Part shown: positions 7,829 to 16,507 of the stretch, in pieces
Layout: the number at the start of each line of letters is the position of its first letter
How positions within the stretch are numbered: the stretch's first letter is position 1
Source: Deltaproteobacteria bacterium
GTDB taxonomy: Bacteria > Desulfobacterota > RBG-13-43-22
Reading direction: 5' to 3'
NCBI GenBank assembly: GCA_016219065.1
Contig: JACRCK010000273.1
Span: 1-35,688 of the forward strand
DNA length: 35,688 nt
Program-made: the position numbers and the translations under genes
The notes under the pieces: generated by a model
Told to the model about the DNA's origin: nothing
Seen by the model: only the letters and a program-made list of their open reading frames with translations
The model's database searches: none

Positions 7829-9114
7829 TACCCAACCACTGCATAATCCTGGTACCCGTACAGCAGGTCGTTCAACTGCCGGACGTCTTCGTTCAGCACC
7901 CGGACGATCTCATCTGCGTAGGACTCGTCGTCCCTTCGGACCATTTCCTTGAGGCGCATCTCCTCGGGATAGGGAGAGACGTAGAGGATGTTCACCCGGC
8001 GAAAGCCGACCATTTCCCAGAGGAAGCGGGCCGCTTCCGGGTGAATCGGGTTCTGGTGGGAGAGGTCCACGTAAAAAGCGCCGCTGAAAGTGGTCAGGCA
8101 TTGGGGGTTGACCGTTTCGGCCAGCAGGACCCCGTCGGGGGCCAGCTTGAGAAAGGCGGTCCGGACCAGCTCCCGCAGGATTTTCGGACCCAGATGCTCG
8201 ATGACCTGGGACAGGAAAATCCCGCCCAGTTCCCCGTCGGCGAGGTTCCTCAGGAACTCCAGGCCGTCGCCCTGAACGACGTCCAGCCCTTTGCCCCGCG
8301 CCCGGTCGACCATCTCCGGGTTCAGTTCCACGCCCCGGGCCGGAATACCAGCCCCTTGCAGCAGTTCCAGAAATTCCCCCCGACCGCAGCCGATATCGAG
8401 CACGGAACCGGCCTGTTGAAAGTGGGCAAGATAAGTCCGCTGTCGGGACTGGATCTCCGTTTCGGCACCCCGGTGGCGGTTTTCAAAAAGCAGGTACTCA
8501 AAGGCCCGCAGGCGGTCTGCGCCGGCTTCCGGGCCGGAGGGAGCCTCAGCGACGGTTCGGGCCGTCCGCCCGGACAGGAGTTCCTCGACGGCGATTTTCT
8601 GGGCGCGGGTTTCCTGGGTCAGATCGGCAATCCGGCCTGCGAACTCCGCCCAGCGCTCCTGGCGGGCCCGTTCCTCCTCGGGTTGCCGGGCCAGTTGTTG
8701 TTCCAGGGCGGTCACCCGGAAGCGGTAATCCGCCACGAGTTGATTCAGCAGTCTAACCGTTTCGGCGTTGAACTCCACCTGGCGTTTCAGCAACATCTGG
8801 GCATAGGGCTCGGTGATCCGCCGGAGGGCCTTTTTAAGTCCGGTGATGAGGCTGCCCAAACGTTTCCGGTGGGAGGCCAGTTCCGGCGGCCGTAGCGTGT
8901 CGAACTGGTAGTTCAATAGGGCCAGATGGTGGCGGATGTCTTCTTCGGGGGTATTGTAGCCCTCGGCCTCGATCTGCAGCACATACCGGTCGATCCGTTC
9001 CAGTTCGTCGGCGCTATATTCGCCGCTCTCTTTTTTAGCGGCAAGGCGGCGGCGGATGTCGGCCATGATCTGCTCTACATCTACGGACGGGGTGGGCGGC
9101 GTGTTGGGTTCCAT
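7822..9114 (-). CDS. SAM-dependent methyltransferase with N-terminal coiled coil (O-antigen chain-terminating type)
   Basis: Motif I SVLDIGCGRGEFLELL; long charged helical N-terminus; adjacent to Wzt-like gene. Confidence 0.8.
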   Translation of the reverse strand: MEPNTPPTPSVDVEQIMADIRRRLAAKKESGEYSADELERIDRYVLQIEAEGYNTPEEDIRHHLALLNYQFDTLRPPELASHRKRLGSLITGLKKALRRITEPYAQMLLKRQVEFNAETVRLLNQLVADYRFRVTALEQQLARQPEEERARQERWAEFAGRIADLTQETRAQKIAVEELLSGRTARTVAEAPSGPEAGADRLRAFEYLLFENRHRGAETEIQSRQRTYLAHFQQAGSVLDIGCGRGEFLELLQGAGIPARGVELNPEMVDRARGKGLDVVQGDGLEFLRNLADGELGGIFLSQVIEHLGPKILRELVRTAFLKLAPDGVLLAETVNPQCLTTFSGAFYVDLSHQNPIHPEAARFLWEMVGFRRVNILYVSPYPEEMRLKEMVRRDDESYADEIVRVLNEDVRQLNDLLYGYQDYAVVGYK

Positions 9115-9138
9115 GGTTTTCCAGTTTTCTCCAGGAGG

Positions 9139-10389
9139 TTATGGCGTAAGCCAGCGATGGGGGAGCCGGCAGATGCCGTTTTCCTGGCGGGGGGACCGGA
9201 CGGCAAAGGAAAAGCAGCGGCTCTGGTAATCGTAGGCATGGCCGTCCCGGGCATGGACGGCCAGATCCAAAAAGTAGGTCCCTTCGATCAGCGGCGGCCC
9301 TTCGAGCTTGAACCCGATCCGGCCCCGGACCCCGAGATCGGGCAGGGTCACCCCGTCCACCTCGGTATTGGTGCCGTAGCAGCAGATCCCGTCGCCGTTG
9401 AATATCCCCACGCCGAAGACGACGTCGCGGGTGGCCTGATGCACCGCGTATTCCATCTCGATCCGAATATTTTCCCCGTCCTGAAAGACATGCCGTTCCT
9501 GGTCCCGGTCATCGAGGATCCGGACCCGAGTAATTTCCAGGTCCCCGTTGCCCCAGCGGTTTTTGGAAAGGAAGCCGGTCGGGGTGGGGCAGGTTCCGCC
9601 CTCGGCCGCCTGTTCGTCCAGAAAACGGGCCTCTTCCCGGCGGGCTACTTCCTGGCGGTAGGCATCGACGACCTGCCGGGGAGGACCCTGGGCCTGGAGA
9701 CAGCCGCCGTCCAGCCAGACGGCCTGTTCGCAGAACCGTTCCACGGTCGGCAGATCGTGGGTGACCAGGACGATGGTTTTTCCGGCCTTCTTGAAGGCGA
9801 TCATCTGGTCGAGGCACTTATGGGAAAAGGATTCGTCCCCCACGGCCAGGACTTCGTCGACCAGCAGGATATCAGGGTCCACGTTGACGGCTACGGAAAA
9901 GCCCAGACGGACATACATGCCCGAGGAATAGGTGCGGACCGGGGCGTCGATGAAGGATTCCAATTCGGCGAAGCGGACGATTCGGTTGAAGCGGGCTTCG
10001 ATCTCCTTCCGGCTCAGCCCCAGTACGGCCCCGTTGATAAAGACATTTTCCCGGCCGGTGAACTCCGGATGAAAACCGGCGCCCAGCTCGATCAGGGAGG
10101 CGACCCGTCCGTCCAGCCGGATGGTCCCCGTGTCGGGTTTGTAGATGCCGGCCAGCAGCTTGAGCAGGGTGCTCTTGCCCGAGCCGTTGCGGCCGATCAC
10201 TCCCAGGCTGATCCCCCGGGGGACTTCCAGGTCGAGATGGGAAAAGACTTCGATCCGTTCGCCGTGGGATTTGGCCAGCAGGGACATGGGCTTCAACAGC
10301 CAGGTCTTGATCGTGGTATGGTTCCCGCGCAACAGGAGCTTCTTGAAGGATTTGGAGACGTCGTGCAGACTGATCGCTGAGGTGGCCAT
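9139..10389 (-). CDS. wzt: Polysaccharide ABC transporter ATP-binding protein, Wzt-like with C-terminal carbohydrate-binding-type domain
   Basis: Walker A GVIGRNGSGKSTLLKLL, signature YSSGMYVRLGFSVA, Walker B ILLVDEVLAVGD; ~170-aa extension after the ATPase. Confidence 0.9.
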   Translation of the reverse strand: MATSAISLHDVSKSFKKLLLRGNHTTIKTWLLKPMSLLAKSHGERIEVFSHLDLEVPRGISLGVIGRNGSGKSTLLKLLAGIYKPDTGTIRLDGRVASLIELGAGFHPEFTGRENVFINGAVLGLSRKEIEARFNRIVRFAELESFIDAPVRTYSSGMYVRLGFSVAVNVDPDILLVDEVLAVGDESFSHKCLDQMIAFKKAGKTIVLVTHDLPTVERFCEQAVWLDGGCLQAQGPPRQVVDAYRQEVARREEARFLDEQAAEGGTCPTPTGFLSKNRWGNGDLEITRVRILDDRDQERHVFQDGENIRIEMEYAVHQATRDVVFGVGIFNGDGICCYGTNTEVDGVTLPDLGVRGRIGFKLEGPPLIEGTYFLDLAVHARDGHAYDYQSRCFSFAVRSPRQENGICRLPHRWLTP

Positions 10390-10392
10390 GGT

Positions 10393-11181
10393 TCAGATCT
10401 TTTCCGCCAGGGTTTCCTTGTAATGTTCGAACAGGGTGATCCCCAGACCCAGGACGACGAGGGCCAGGATAAAAAAGGTGCCTAAGTACAGCAGGTCCGG
10501 GCTCCGCCGATAAAAGAAAATGTCCTGGTAACTCAGGGTGATCAGGGTGGCCGGATTTAAAAGGACCCAGCGGCGGAAGGCCTGCGGCACCTGGGCCAGG
10601 GGATACAGAATGGGGGTCAGGAAAAACCAGAGCGTCACCAGGTTGGAAAGGATGTGCTGGATGTCGCGCAGAAAGACGTTCAAGGTGGCCAGTGCCAGCG
10701 ACAGGCCGGCGATAAAGATCAGGTGGACGGCCACGACCAGCGGCAGCCAGACCAGGGCTGAACCGGGACTAAGGCCCATGGCGGTCAGAAAAATCAGGAG
10801 GACGGGCAGACTCAATAGATAGTTCAGGAGATTGGCCCCGACCTTGACCAAGGGGAGGATCTGCCCCGGGAAGAGCACTTTGGTGATCAGGCTGCCGCCC
10901 GAGGCGATGGCCGTGGTTCCTTCCAACAGGGAAGAGGAAAACCAGATCCAGGGCAGCAGGCCGGTGAACATAAAGCCGGCGTAATGCTCCATTTGAATGC
11001 GGAAGTAAACGCTGAAGACCAGGGCGTAGACCGCCAGCAGCATCAGGGGATTCAGAAAGGTCCAGAGAAATCCCAGGACGGAGCCCCGGTAACGGGCCTT
11101 TAATTCGCGCAGGACCAGGCTGGATACCAATCCCCGGTAACGGTACAATTCCTGAAAATGAGGGCCGATGGTGGATGACAT
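10393..11181 (-). CDS. wzm: Polysaccharide ABC transporter permease, Wzm-like
   Basis: LVLRELKARYRGSVLGFLWTFLNPLMLLAVYALVFS; six TM segments; ORF opens at 11220, start placed at MSSTIGP to avoid overlap. Confidence 0.9.
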   Translation of the reverse strand: MSSTIGPHFQELYRYRGLVSSLVLRELKARYRGSVLGFLWTFLNPLMLLAVYALVFSVYFRIQMEHYAGFMFTGLLPWIWFSSSLLEGTTAIASGGSLITKVLFPGQILPLVKVGANLLNYLLSLPVLLIFLTAMGLSPGSALVWLPLVVAVHLIFIAGLSLALATLNVFLRDIQHILSNLVTLWFFLTPILYPLAQVPQAFRRWVLLNPATLITLSYQDIFFYRRSPDLLYLGTFFILALVVLGLGITLFEHYKETLAEKI

Positions 11182-11186
11182 GGCGG

Positions 11187-12584
11187 TCAGCAGGCTTCCC
11201 GGCTGAAAAACCCCTTCCAAAGGGTCTTGATCAATATTTTGAGGTCAAACAGCAGGGACCAATTTTCAATATAATACAGATCGCATTCGATCCGCTTTTC
11301 GAGCGAAGTGTTCCCCCGCCAGCCGTTGACCTGGGCCCAACCGGTCATGCCGGCCTTCATCTTATGGCGCAGCATGTAATGGGGGATCTTGTCCTTGAAA
11401 CTGTGGATCAGTTCGGGCCGTTCCGGGCGTGGACCGACCAGGCTCATCTCGCCCTTGAGGACGTTGACCAGTTGCGGCAGTTCGTCCAGGCTGAAACGGC
11501 GGAGAAAACGGCCGACGGGGGTCCGGCGGGGGTCTTCCTTCCGGGCCCAGACCGGGCCGGTCTGTTCTTCGGCGTTGACCACCATGGACCGGAATTTCCA
11601 CATTTCAAATACCCGGCCGTCCAGCCCCATGCGGGTCTGGCGGAAAATCACCGGTCCGGGCGAGGTCAGTTTGATGGCCAGGGCGATGAGGGCCAGCACC
11701 GGCGCCAGGATGATCAGGCAGGCGGCGGCCAGCAGCGTGTCGGCCGCCCCTTTCAAAAACCGGTTCCAACCCACCAGGGGGGACTCCCGCAGGTTGATAA
11801 AGGGGAGCCCTTCGAATTCCTCCAGGCCGCCGCGCAGGGTGATCAGGCGGTACAAGTCGGGTACGATCTTGATGTCCACCAGTTCGTCCCGAATTAAATT
11901 CAGCAGGTCCTCCAGTTTTTGCTGGACGGTCAGGGGCATGGCGAAAATAACCAGGTTGATCTGCTGTTCGCGAATGATCCGGTCGAGGTCTTCATACAAG
12001 CCCTGGACTTCCAACCCTTGGATCCGGGTGCCCACCTTCTGGGGGTTGCGGGTAAGAAAGCCGGTCACGGTGAGTCCTAGTTCCGGATGATCAACGATGG
12101 TCCGGGCCACGTGTTGGGCCAACTCCCGGGCGCCCACGATCAGGACCCGTTCCAGGGCGAAATAACGGCGCTGCAGGGCGATATAATATTTTTTCAAGAA
12201 GAGCCGGGTCAAGGTCAGGGACAGGTAACTCAAGAGGCCGAAATAGAGAAAGACCAGCCGGGAATAATCGGTCCGTTTGAAGAAAAAGGTGACGAAGACC
12301 AGGATCATCAGGCTCACCAGGGTGGCTTTGAACAGGGCGACCCCTTCCTGGGTCCGGTTGAAGAAGCGGGAGTAAATGCCGTTCAAGTAAAAAGTACCGG
12401 CCCAGATCAGCAGGACAAAGGGAAAGAGGACCAGGTATTCGGAGAGGGGCGGAATCCCCTTGGTGACGGGGATGAGCGGTGCGTAAAAACGCAGGTAAAA
12501 CGCGCCGAACCAGCAGGGCGTGAGGACCAGGAGGTCGTTCAGAAATAAAAAGGAGCGAAATACCTGGATGCGTTTATTGAACAT
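11187..12584 (-). CDS. Polyprenyl glycosylphosphotransferase (WbaP/WcaJ-type)
   Basis: N-terminal TM segments; TSPGPVIFRQTRMGLDGRVFEMWKFRSM...LRRFSLDELPQLVNVLKGEMSLVGPRPERPE...GMTGWAQVNGWRG. Confidence 0.95.
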   Translation of the reverse strand: MFNKRIQVFRSFLFLNDLLVLTPCWFGAFYLRFYAPLIPVTKGIPPLSEYLVLFPFVLLIWAGTFYLNGIYSRFFNRTQEGVALFKATLVSLMILVFVTFFFKRTDYSRLVFLYFGLLSYLSLTLTRLFLKKYYIALQRRYFALERVLIVGARELAQHVARTIVDHPELGLTVTGFLTRNPQKVGTRIQGLEVQGLYEDLDRIIREQQINLVIFAMPLTVQQKLEDLLNLIRDELVDIKIVPDLYRLITLRGGLEEFEGLPFINLRESPLVGWNRFLKGAADTLLAAACLIILAPVLALIALAIKLTSPGPVIFRQTRMGLDGRVFEMWKFRSMVVNAEEQTGPVWARKEDPRRTPVGRFLRRFSLDELPQLVNVLKGEMSLVGPRPERPELIHSFKDKIPHYMLRHKMKAGMTGWAQVNGWRGNTSLEKRIECDLYYIENWSLLFDLKILIKTLWKGFFSREAC

Positions 12585-12650
12585 GGGGCAAAGGCCTCGG
12601 GACTGCTGGGATGAAGATGGGATCGGCCCAGGGCCGCTCGGGCGCGACCG

Positions 12651-13013
12651 CTATTCCCCACGGGCTTTTTCCAGGGCTTCCTCCTTTTTTTTGCAATCGA
12701 TACAGAGGGTGGTCACCGGCCGGGCTTTCAACCGCTCCTCGCCGATTTCCTCGCCGCAGGACTCGCAGATCCCGAAACTACCGGTTTCGATCCGTTCCAG
12801 GGCCTCTTCGATCTTCAGGATGAGCTTGCGCTCCCGACCCCGGATACGGAGCATGAAGTTCCGGTCGGATTCCAGGGTGGCCCGGTCCGTAGGGTCCGGA
12901 AAATTTTCCTTGCCGTCGGTCATGCCGGTCACCGTCTTCTGGGCGTCCTGAATCAAGGTTTTTAATTGCTCGTTCAGCAGTTTTCTGAACTGATTCATTT
13001 TTTTGGCGTTCAT
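12651..13013 (-). CDS. TraR/DksA family C4 zinc-finger protein
   Basis: FGICESCGEEIGEERLKARPVTTLCIDCKKKEE. Confidence 0.9.
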   Translation of the reverse strand: MNAKKMNQFRKLLNEQLKTLIQDAQKTVTGMTDGKENFPDPTDRATLESDRNFMLRIRGRERKLILKIEEALERIETGSFGICESCGEEIGEERLKARPVTTLCIDCKKKEEALEKARGE

Positions 13014-13039
13014 AAAGGGTTCTCCTTGGATCCAAATCC

Positions 13040-13567
13040 TTAAGGGCGGATTACCGGGAGTTTTTTTCGGTGGTAAGAGCCGCTCTTTCCGCCCTTTTTA
13101 CGCAGCAAGCCGATGGGTCCGATAATCAGGCCCCGGTCCACCGCCTTGCACATGTCGTAAATCGTCAGGGCGGCGGCGGCAACGGCGGTCAGGGCCTCCA
13201 TTTCCACTCCGGTGCGGTCGCGGGCTTGCACCTGGGCCTGGATTTCAATCCGGGCCGGGTCGTCGGCCGCCTGGAAAATAAGCTCGATTTGGGTCAGTTG
13301 GAGCGGGTGACACAAGGGGATCCAGTCCGGGGTCTTTTTGGCCGCCAGGATGCCGGCCACCTTGGCCACGCCCAACACGTCGCCTTTCTGTAGGGAATTG
13401 GCCCGCACCCGCTCCAATGTTTCGGGTTTCATATAGACCGTTCCCCCGGCCCAGGCCTCCCGGCGGGTTACCCTTTTCGTCCCTACATCCACCATGCGGG
13501 CCCGGCCGGTGGGATCCAGGTGGGTCAGGGTGGGCGGCTCGTCTTTGCGGCTAGTTTTGACCGGCAT
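13040..13567 (-). CDS. moaC: Cyclic pyranopterin monophosphate synthase MoaC
   Basis: [16 protein letters not shown]...[27 protein letters not shown]...[27 protein letters not shown]. Confidence 0.95.
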   Translation of the reverse strand: MPVKTSRKDEPPTLTHLDPTGRARMVDVGTKRVTRREAWAGGTVYMKPETLERVRANSLQKGDVLGVAKVAGILAAKKTPDWIPLCHPLQLTQIELIFQAADDPARIEIQAQVQARDRTGVEMEALTAVAAAALTIYDMCKAVDRGLIIGPIGLLRKKGGKSGSYHRKKLPVIRP

Positions 13568-13817
13568 CGATCTGCGGGAGTTTCTGTCCCGGAGGCAATG
13601 CGGGTTGGGCCTGTTCCAGCGTCACCTTGCCGGCGGCGATTTCCCTCAGGGCAACCACGATTTCCTTGTTTTTCGACTGCACCAACGGGTGCGCCCCCGA
13701 CCGCATCTGCTTCACCCTTTGAAAAGCCAGTTGGATCAAGGCAAAGCGGTTATCCACTTTTTCCAGGCAATCTTCAACGGTTACTCGAGCCACGGGCTTT
13801 CCCTCCTCAAACATCAA
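13551..13817 (-). CDS. rpoZ: DNA-directed RNA polymerase subunit omega
   Basis: [29 protein letters not shown]...[16 protein letters not shown]; a GTG at 13793 is a plausible alternative start. Confidence 0.88.
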   Translation of the reverse strand: MMFEEGKPVARVTVEDCLEKVDNRFALIQLAFQRVKQMRSGAHPLVQSKNKEIVVALREIAAGKVTLEQAQPALPPGQKLPQIDAGQN

Positions 13818-13916
13818 GCTAGTAAAATAAACAGGTATTAATAGCAGATTTATTTATTTTTGTAAATAATAATATTGCAGGGGTTCCCCGAGCTGATTTA
13901 ACTCATGGGTGTAACC

Positions 13917-14042
13917 GATTTTTAAAAAGGACACGGAAAATAGCATAAAACCTATACCAATTGGTCACTTCGATGGAGTTGGAAAAAGCCACGGAAGGTG
14001 AAATCTTCCGCTGGACCAATCCACCTCTTTCCCCCTTTGTAA
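13917..14042. repeat. ~125-bp dispersed structured repeat, copy 1
   Basis: CATAAAACCTATACCAATTGGTCACTTCGATGGAGTTGGAAAAAGCCACGGAAGGTGAAATCTTCCGCTGGACCAAT; second copy at 35421-35549. Confidence 0.75.
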
Positions 14043-14135
14043 TGGGGGGGCGGGGGGGATTTAAAGGATTCCCAACCAGTTGGTGAACTTTTTTCTGAAA
14101 TATTCAGGTTAATTCGGGGAACGGCCAGCGGAGGT

Positions 14136-14164
14136 TTGACAAGCGGGGAAAAATATGGAATAGT
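14136..14164 (+). promoter_or_regulatory. Putative promoter of tRNA-Thr
   Basis: TTGACA - 17 nt - AATAGT. Confidence 0.45.
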
Positions 14165-14173
14165 TCCTGGTGA

Positions 14174-14248
14174 GCCGGCGTAGCTCAGGGGTAGAGCAGC
14201 TGATTCGTAATCAGCAGGCCGCGGGTTCGAATCCCATCGCCGGCTCCA
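14174..14248 (+). tRNA. tRNA-Thr (anticodon CGT), CCA encoded
   Basis: Acceptor GCCGGCG/CGCCGGC, anticodon arm GCTGA-TTCGTAA-TCAGC, GGTTCGAATCC, TCCA end. Confidence 0.93.
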
Positions 14249-14319
14249 GCCGCAAACCCGGGCGGGTCCCTACTAGATCCAGAATTAATTCAATGTGTTT
14301 TGGATTTGGTAGGTCCCGT

Positions 14320-14541
14320 TCAGGCTTTGTGCCGATAGACAATCAGTCCGTGGGAAGGGTCGTAAAGGGAAACACCCACCGTCACTCGGTCCCCGGGCAA
14401 TACCCGCACCTTATAACGCTTCATGGCCCCGCTTAACTTGGCGGTTACCGTGGCGCCGCTTTCCAGAGTGATAATGTAATTCCCCCCGCCGGTGGCCTTG
14501 GTAATAACACCTTCTACTTTTGCCAGGTCGTCTTTTGCCAA
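14320..14541 (-). CDS. infA: Translation initiation factor IF-1
   Basis: MAKDDLAKVEGVITKATGGGNYIITLESGATVTAKLSGAMKRYKVRVLPGDRVTVGVSLYDPSHGLIVYRHK. Confidence 0.95.
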   Translation of the reverse strand: MAKDDLAKVEGVITKATGGGNYIITLESGATVTAKLSGAMKRYKVRVLPGDRVTVGVSLYDPSHGLIVYRHKA

Positions 14542-14589
14542 AAAAAATCCTTTACTTGATCACAAGTCGATTGTGGTTTAACTTCGCCC

Positions 14590-14615
14590 GGGCGCTGTTA
14601 AAAACGCCCTTTTTT
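14590..14615 (+). terminator. Putative plus-strand intrinsic terminator antisense to the infA-RRM interval
   Basis: GGGCG-CTGTTAAAAA-CGCCC-TTTTTT. Confidence 0.4.
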
Positions 14616-14650
14616 CCTCTACTTGGGGCTTAAAAAAGAGGTCGCGCGGC

Positions 14651-14992
14651 TTACCAGCGGCCCCGGGGTCCACCCCGGTCGCGGTCACCGGGACCTTTCC
14701 CTTTTCCGCCCGGAGAACCCGAGAATTTCCCGCCGGAACGGGCGTCCTGGGGACGAGCCTTGGAAACCGTCAGGTTGCGTCCCCCATATTCAGAGCCGTT
14801 GAGCTTTTCAATGGCGGCCAGACCTTCCTGCTCGTCGGCCATTTCTACGAACCCAAACCCCTTACTTTGCCCCGAGTAGCGATCCATGATGACCTTGGCC
14901 GAGTCCACCGTGCCGAAAGGGGCAAATAATTCCTTCAAAGTCTGGTCGTTTACCGAGTAAGGGAGACTTCCCACGTACAGTTTTATTCCCAT
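14651..14992 (-). CDS. RNA-binding protein, single RRM with Gly/Arg-rich tail
   Basis: KLYVGSLPYSVNDQTLKELF (RNP2), KGFGFVEM (RNP1), GGKGKGPGDRDRGGPRGRW tail. Confidence 0.95.
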   Translation of the reverse strand: MGIKLYVGSLPYSVNDQTLKELFAPFGTVDSAKVIMDRYSGQSKGFGFVEMADEQEGLAAIEKLNGSEYGGRNLTVSKARPQDARSGGKFSGSPGGKGKGPGDRDRGGPRGRW

Positions 14993-15013
14993 GGTAACTC
15001 CTCAAAAAGAATT

Positions 15014-15037
15014 GGCAGGAGTCTGAACTGTCCTGCC
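15014..15037 (-). promoter_or_regulatory. Hairpin in 5' UTR of the RRM gene
   Basis: GGCAGGA-10 nt-TCCTGCC, close upstream of the minus-strand SD (gaggag). Confidence 0.5.
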
Positions 15038-15295
15038 GATAATTCCGAGTATTATAGTCTAAATCAATCCTGAAGGCACGTATAATCAACAATCCCGGGG
15101 CAGAAACCTGGCCCCTGGCCTGTTGATAAAACCTATCTGCCTAAAAACATTATATATATTTTTATAAGGGCCCGGAAAAACCTTTAAGTTTTTTCCCATC
15201 CGGACGATAAGAAATATAATCCATTCTAGTATTATTATTTTTCGCGGATCCTTTCCGGGTCAATATAATTTAAAAAAGGGTTCAGGGATATCATC

Positions 15296-15637
15296 ATGGG
15301 CAACATCGTCAATTTGGAGGATTTGAAGGTCTTCGAGTCCGGTATCGTTCTGGCCGAACCGATATTCAACCAGTTCGGTCAGATGCTGCTGCCCCCCGGT
15401 ACGGAACTTCTTCCCCGGCACGTAACGGTATTAAAAACCTGGGGCTGTAAGGCAGTGACCATTAAAGATCAAGATTCCCACCGGATGGAAAAAGAAGAGG
15501 AAGCCAACCCAGAAATGAGGGCTCGGGCCGCTGCCCAAGTTAATTGGCGGTTGAATTGGGAACCGGAAAATTTACTGGAAAAGGAAATTCAACAACTGGC
15601 TGTCCGCCAGGTGCTGCGAAAATTTATCCGTTCATGA
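15296..15637 (+). CDS. Small hypothetical protein co-encoded with HDOD protein
   Basis: SGIVLAEPIFNQFGQMLLPPGTELLPRHVTVLKTWGCKAVTI resembles N-terminal modules next to HD-GYP/HDOD domains; ATGA overlap with next gene. Confidence 0.7.
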   Translation: MGNIVNLEDLKVFESGIVLAEPIFNQFGQMLLPPGTELLPRHVTVLKTWGCKAVTIKDQDSHRMEKEEEANPEMRARAAAQVNWRLNWEPENLLEKEIQQLAVRQVLRKFIRS

Positions 15638-16482
15638 CGCTGACCGAGAGAATCATCGGCAATATCCGGGATCTCCCCACGCTGCCCACGGTTTACCTGG
15701 CCCTGTCCGAGGTGATTGCCGACCCCTGCTCAACCGCCGCAGACGTTTCGAGGATCGTTTCCTGCGATCAGGCTTCGTCCGCCCGGGTGCTGCGCTTGGC
15801 CAATTCGGTCCTGTACGGGTTTCCGGGTCAGATCGACACGATTTCCCGGGCGGTGGTGGTTCTGGGTTTCGATGAAGTCCGTAATCTAGTCTTGTCCACC
15901 ACGGTGATGGACCTGTTCTCCAAACAGGATACGGCCTTCAGCTTCCGGCCGGTCGATTTTTGGGCCCATTCCGTGGCGGTAGGAACCGCTACCCGCTTGA
16001 TCGGTCAGGCCTGTCGGATGCCGAATCCGGAGAACTGTTTTGCGGCCGGTGTCCTGCACGACATCGGCAAGCTGGCCTTTTTTGAATTCGCCGAAAAGGA
16101 ATTCAACCGGGCCCTGGACCAGGCCAACAAAGGCCAATTGTCGTTGTACGAAACGGAACAGGAGTTTTTGGGGATGGATCACAGCCGGGGCGGCCACCTG
16201 TTGGTTGAAAAATGGAACCTGCCCCCGGATATCCGCCAGGCCATTCGCTGCCACCACCGCGGGGTAACCGAGGAAGGACCGGATCTGTTGACAGCGGCGG
16301 TGCACATTGCGGATATTCTGGTCCGGGCCCTGGAATTGGGCTTCGGAGGGGACGAGCTTATCCCCCGTCCCAATGCCCAGGCCTGGGATTTGCTGCAGCT
16401 TCCACCCCAATCCCTCTCCCGGATTGCGCCCGATCTCCTGAGTAATTTTCAAGAGGCGGTTGAAATCATGGGTCTGCACTAG
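15634..16482 (+). CDS. HDOD domain protein
   Basis: DLPTLPTVYLALSEVI...QASSARVLRLANSVLYGFPGQIDTISRAVVVLGFDEVRNLVLS...AAGVLHDIGKLAFFEF; start taken at ATG 15634. Confidence 0.92.
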   Translation: MTLTERIIGNIRDLPTLPTVYLALSEVIADPCSTAADVSRIVSCDQASSARVLRLANSVLYGFPGQIDTISRAVVVLGFDEVRNLVLSTTVMDLFSKQDTAFSFRPVDFWAHSVAVGTATRLIGQACRMPNPENCFAAGVLHDIGKLAFFEFAEKEFNRALDQANKGQLSLYETEQEFLGMDHSRGGHLLVEKWNLPPDIRQAIRCHHRGVTEEGPDLLTAAVHIADILVRALELGFGGDELIPRPNAQAWDLLQLPPQSLSRIAPDLLSNFQEAVEIMGLH

Positions 16483-16507
16483 CCTGACCCGGATAAGGTG
16501 AAACCTC

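Noticed and set aside
7768-8895. Plus-strand ORF (375 aa) antisense to the methyltransferase
   Set aside because: Shadow ORF; begins inside an intergenic repeat and has no domain motifs
8926-10380. Plus-strand ORF (484 aa) antisense to the Wzt-like gene
   Set aside because: Shadow of a gene with clear Walker A/B motifs
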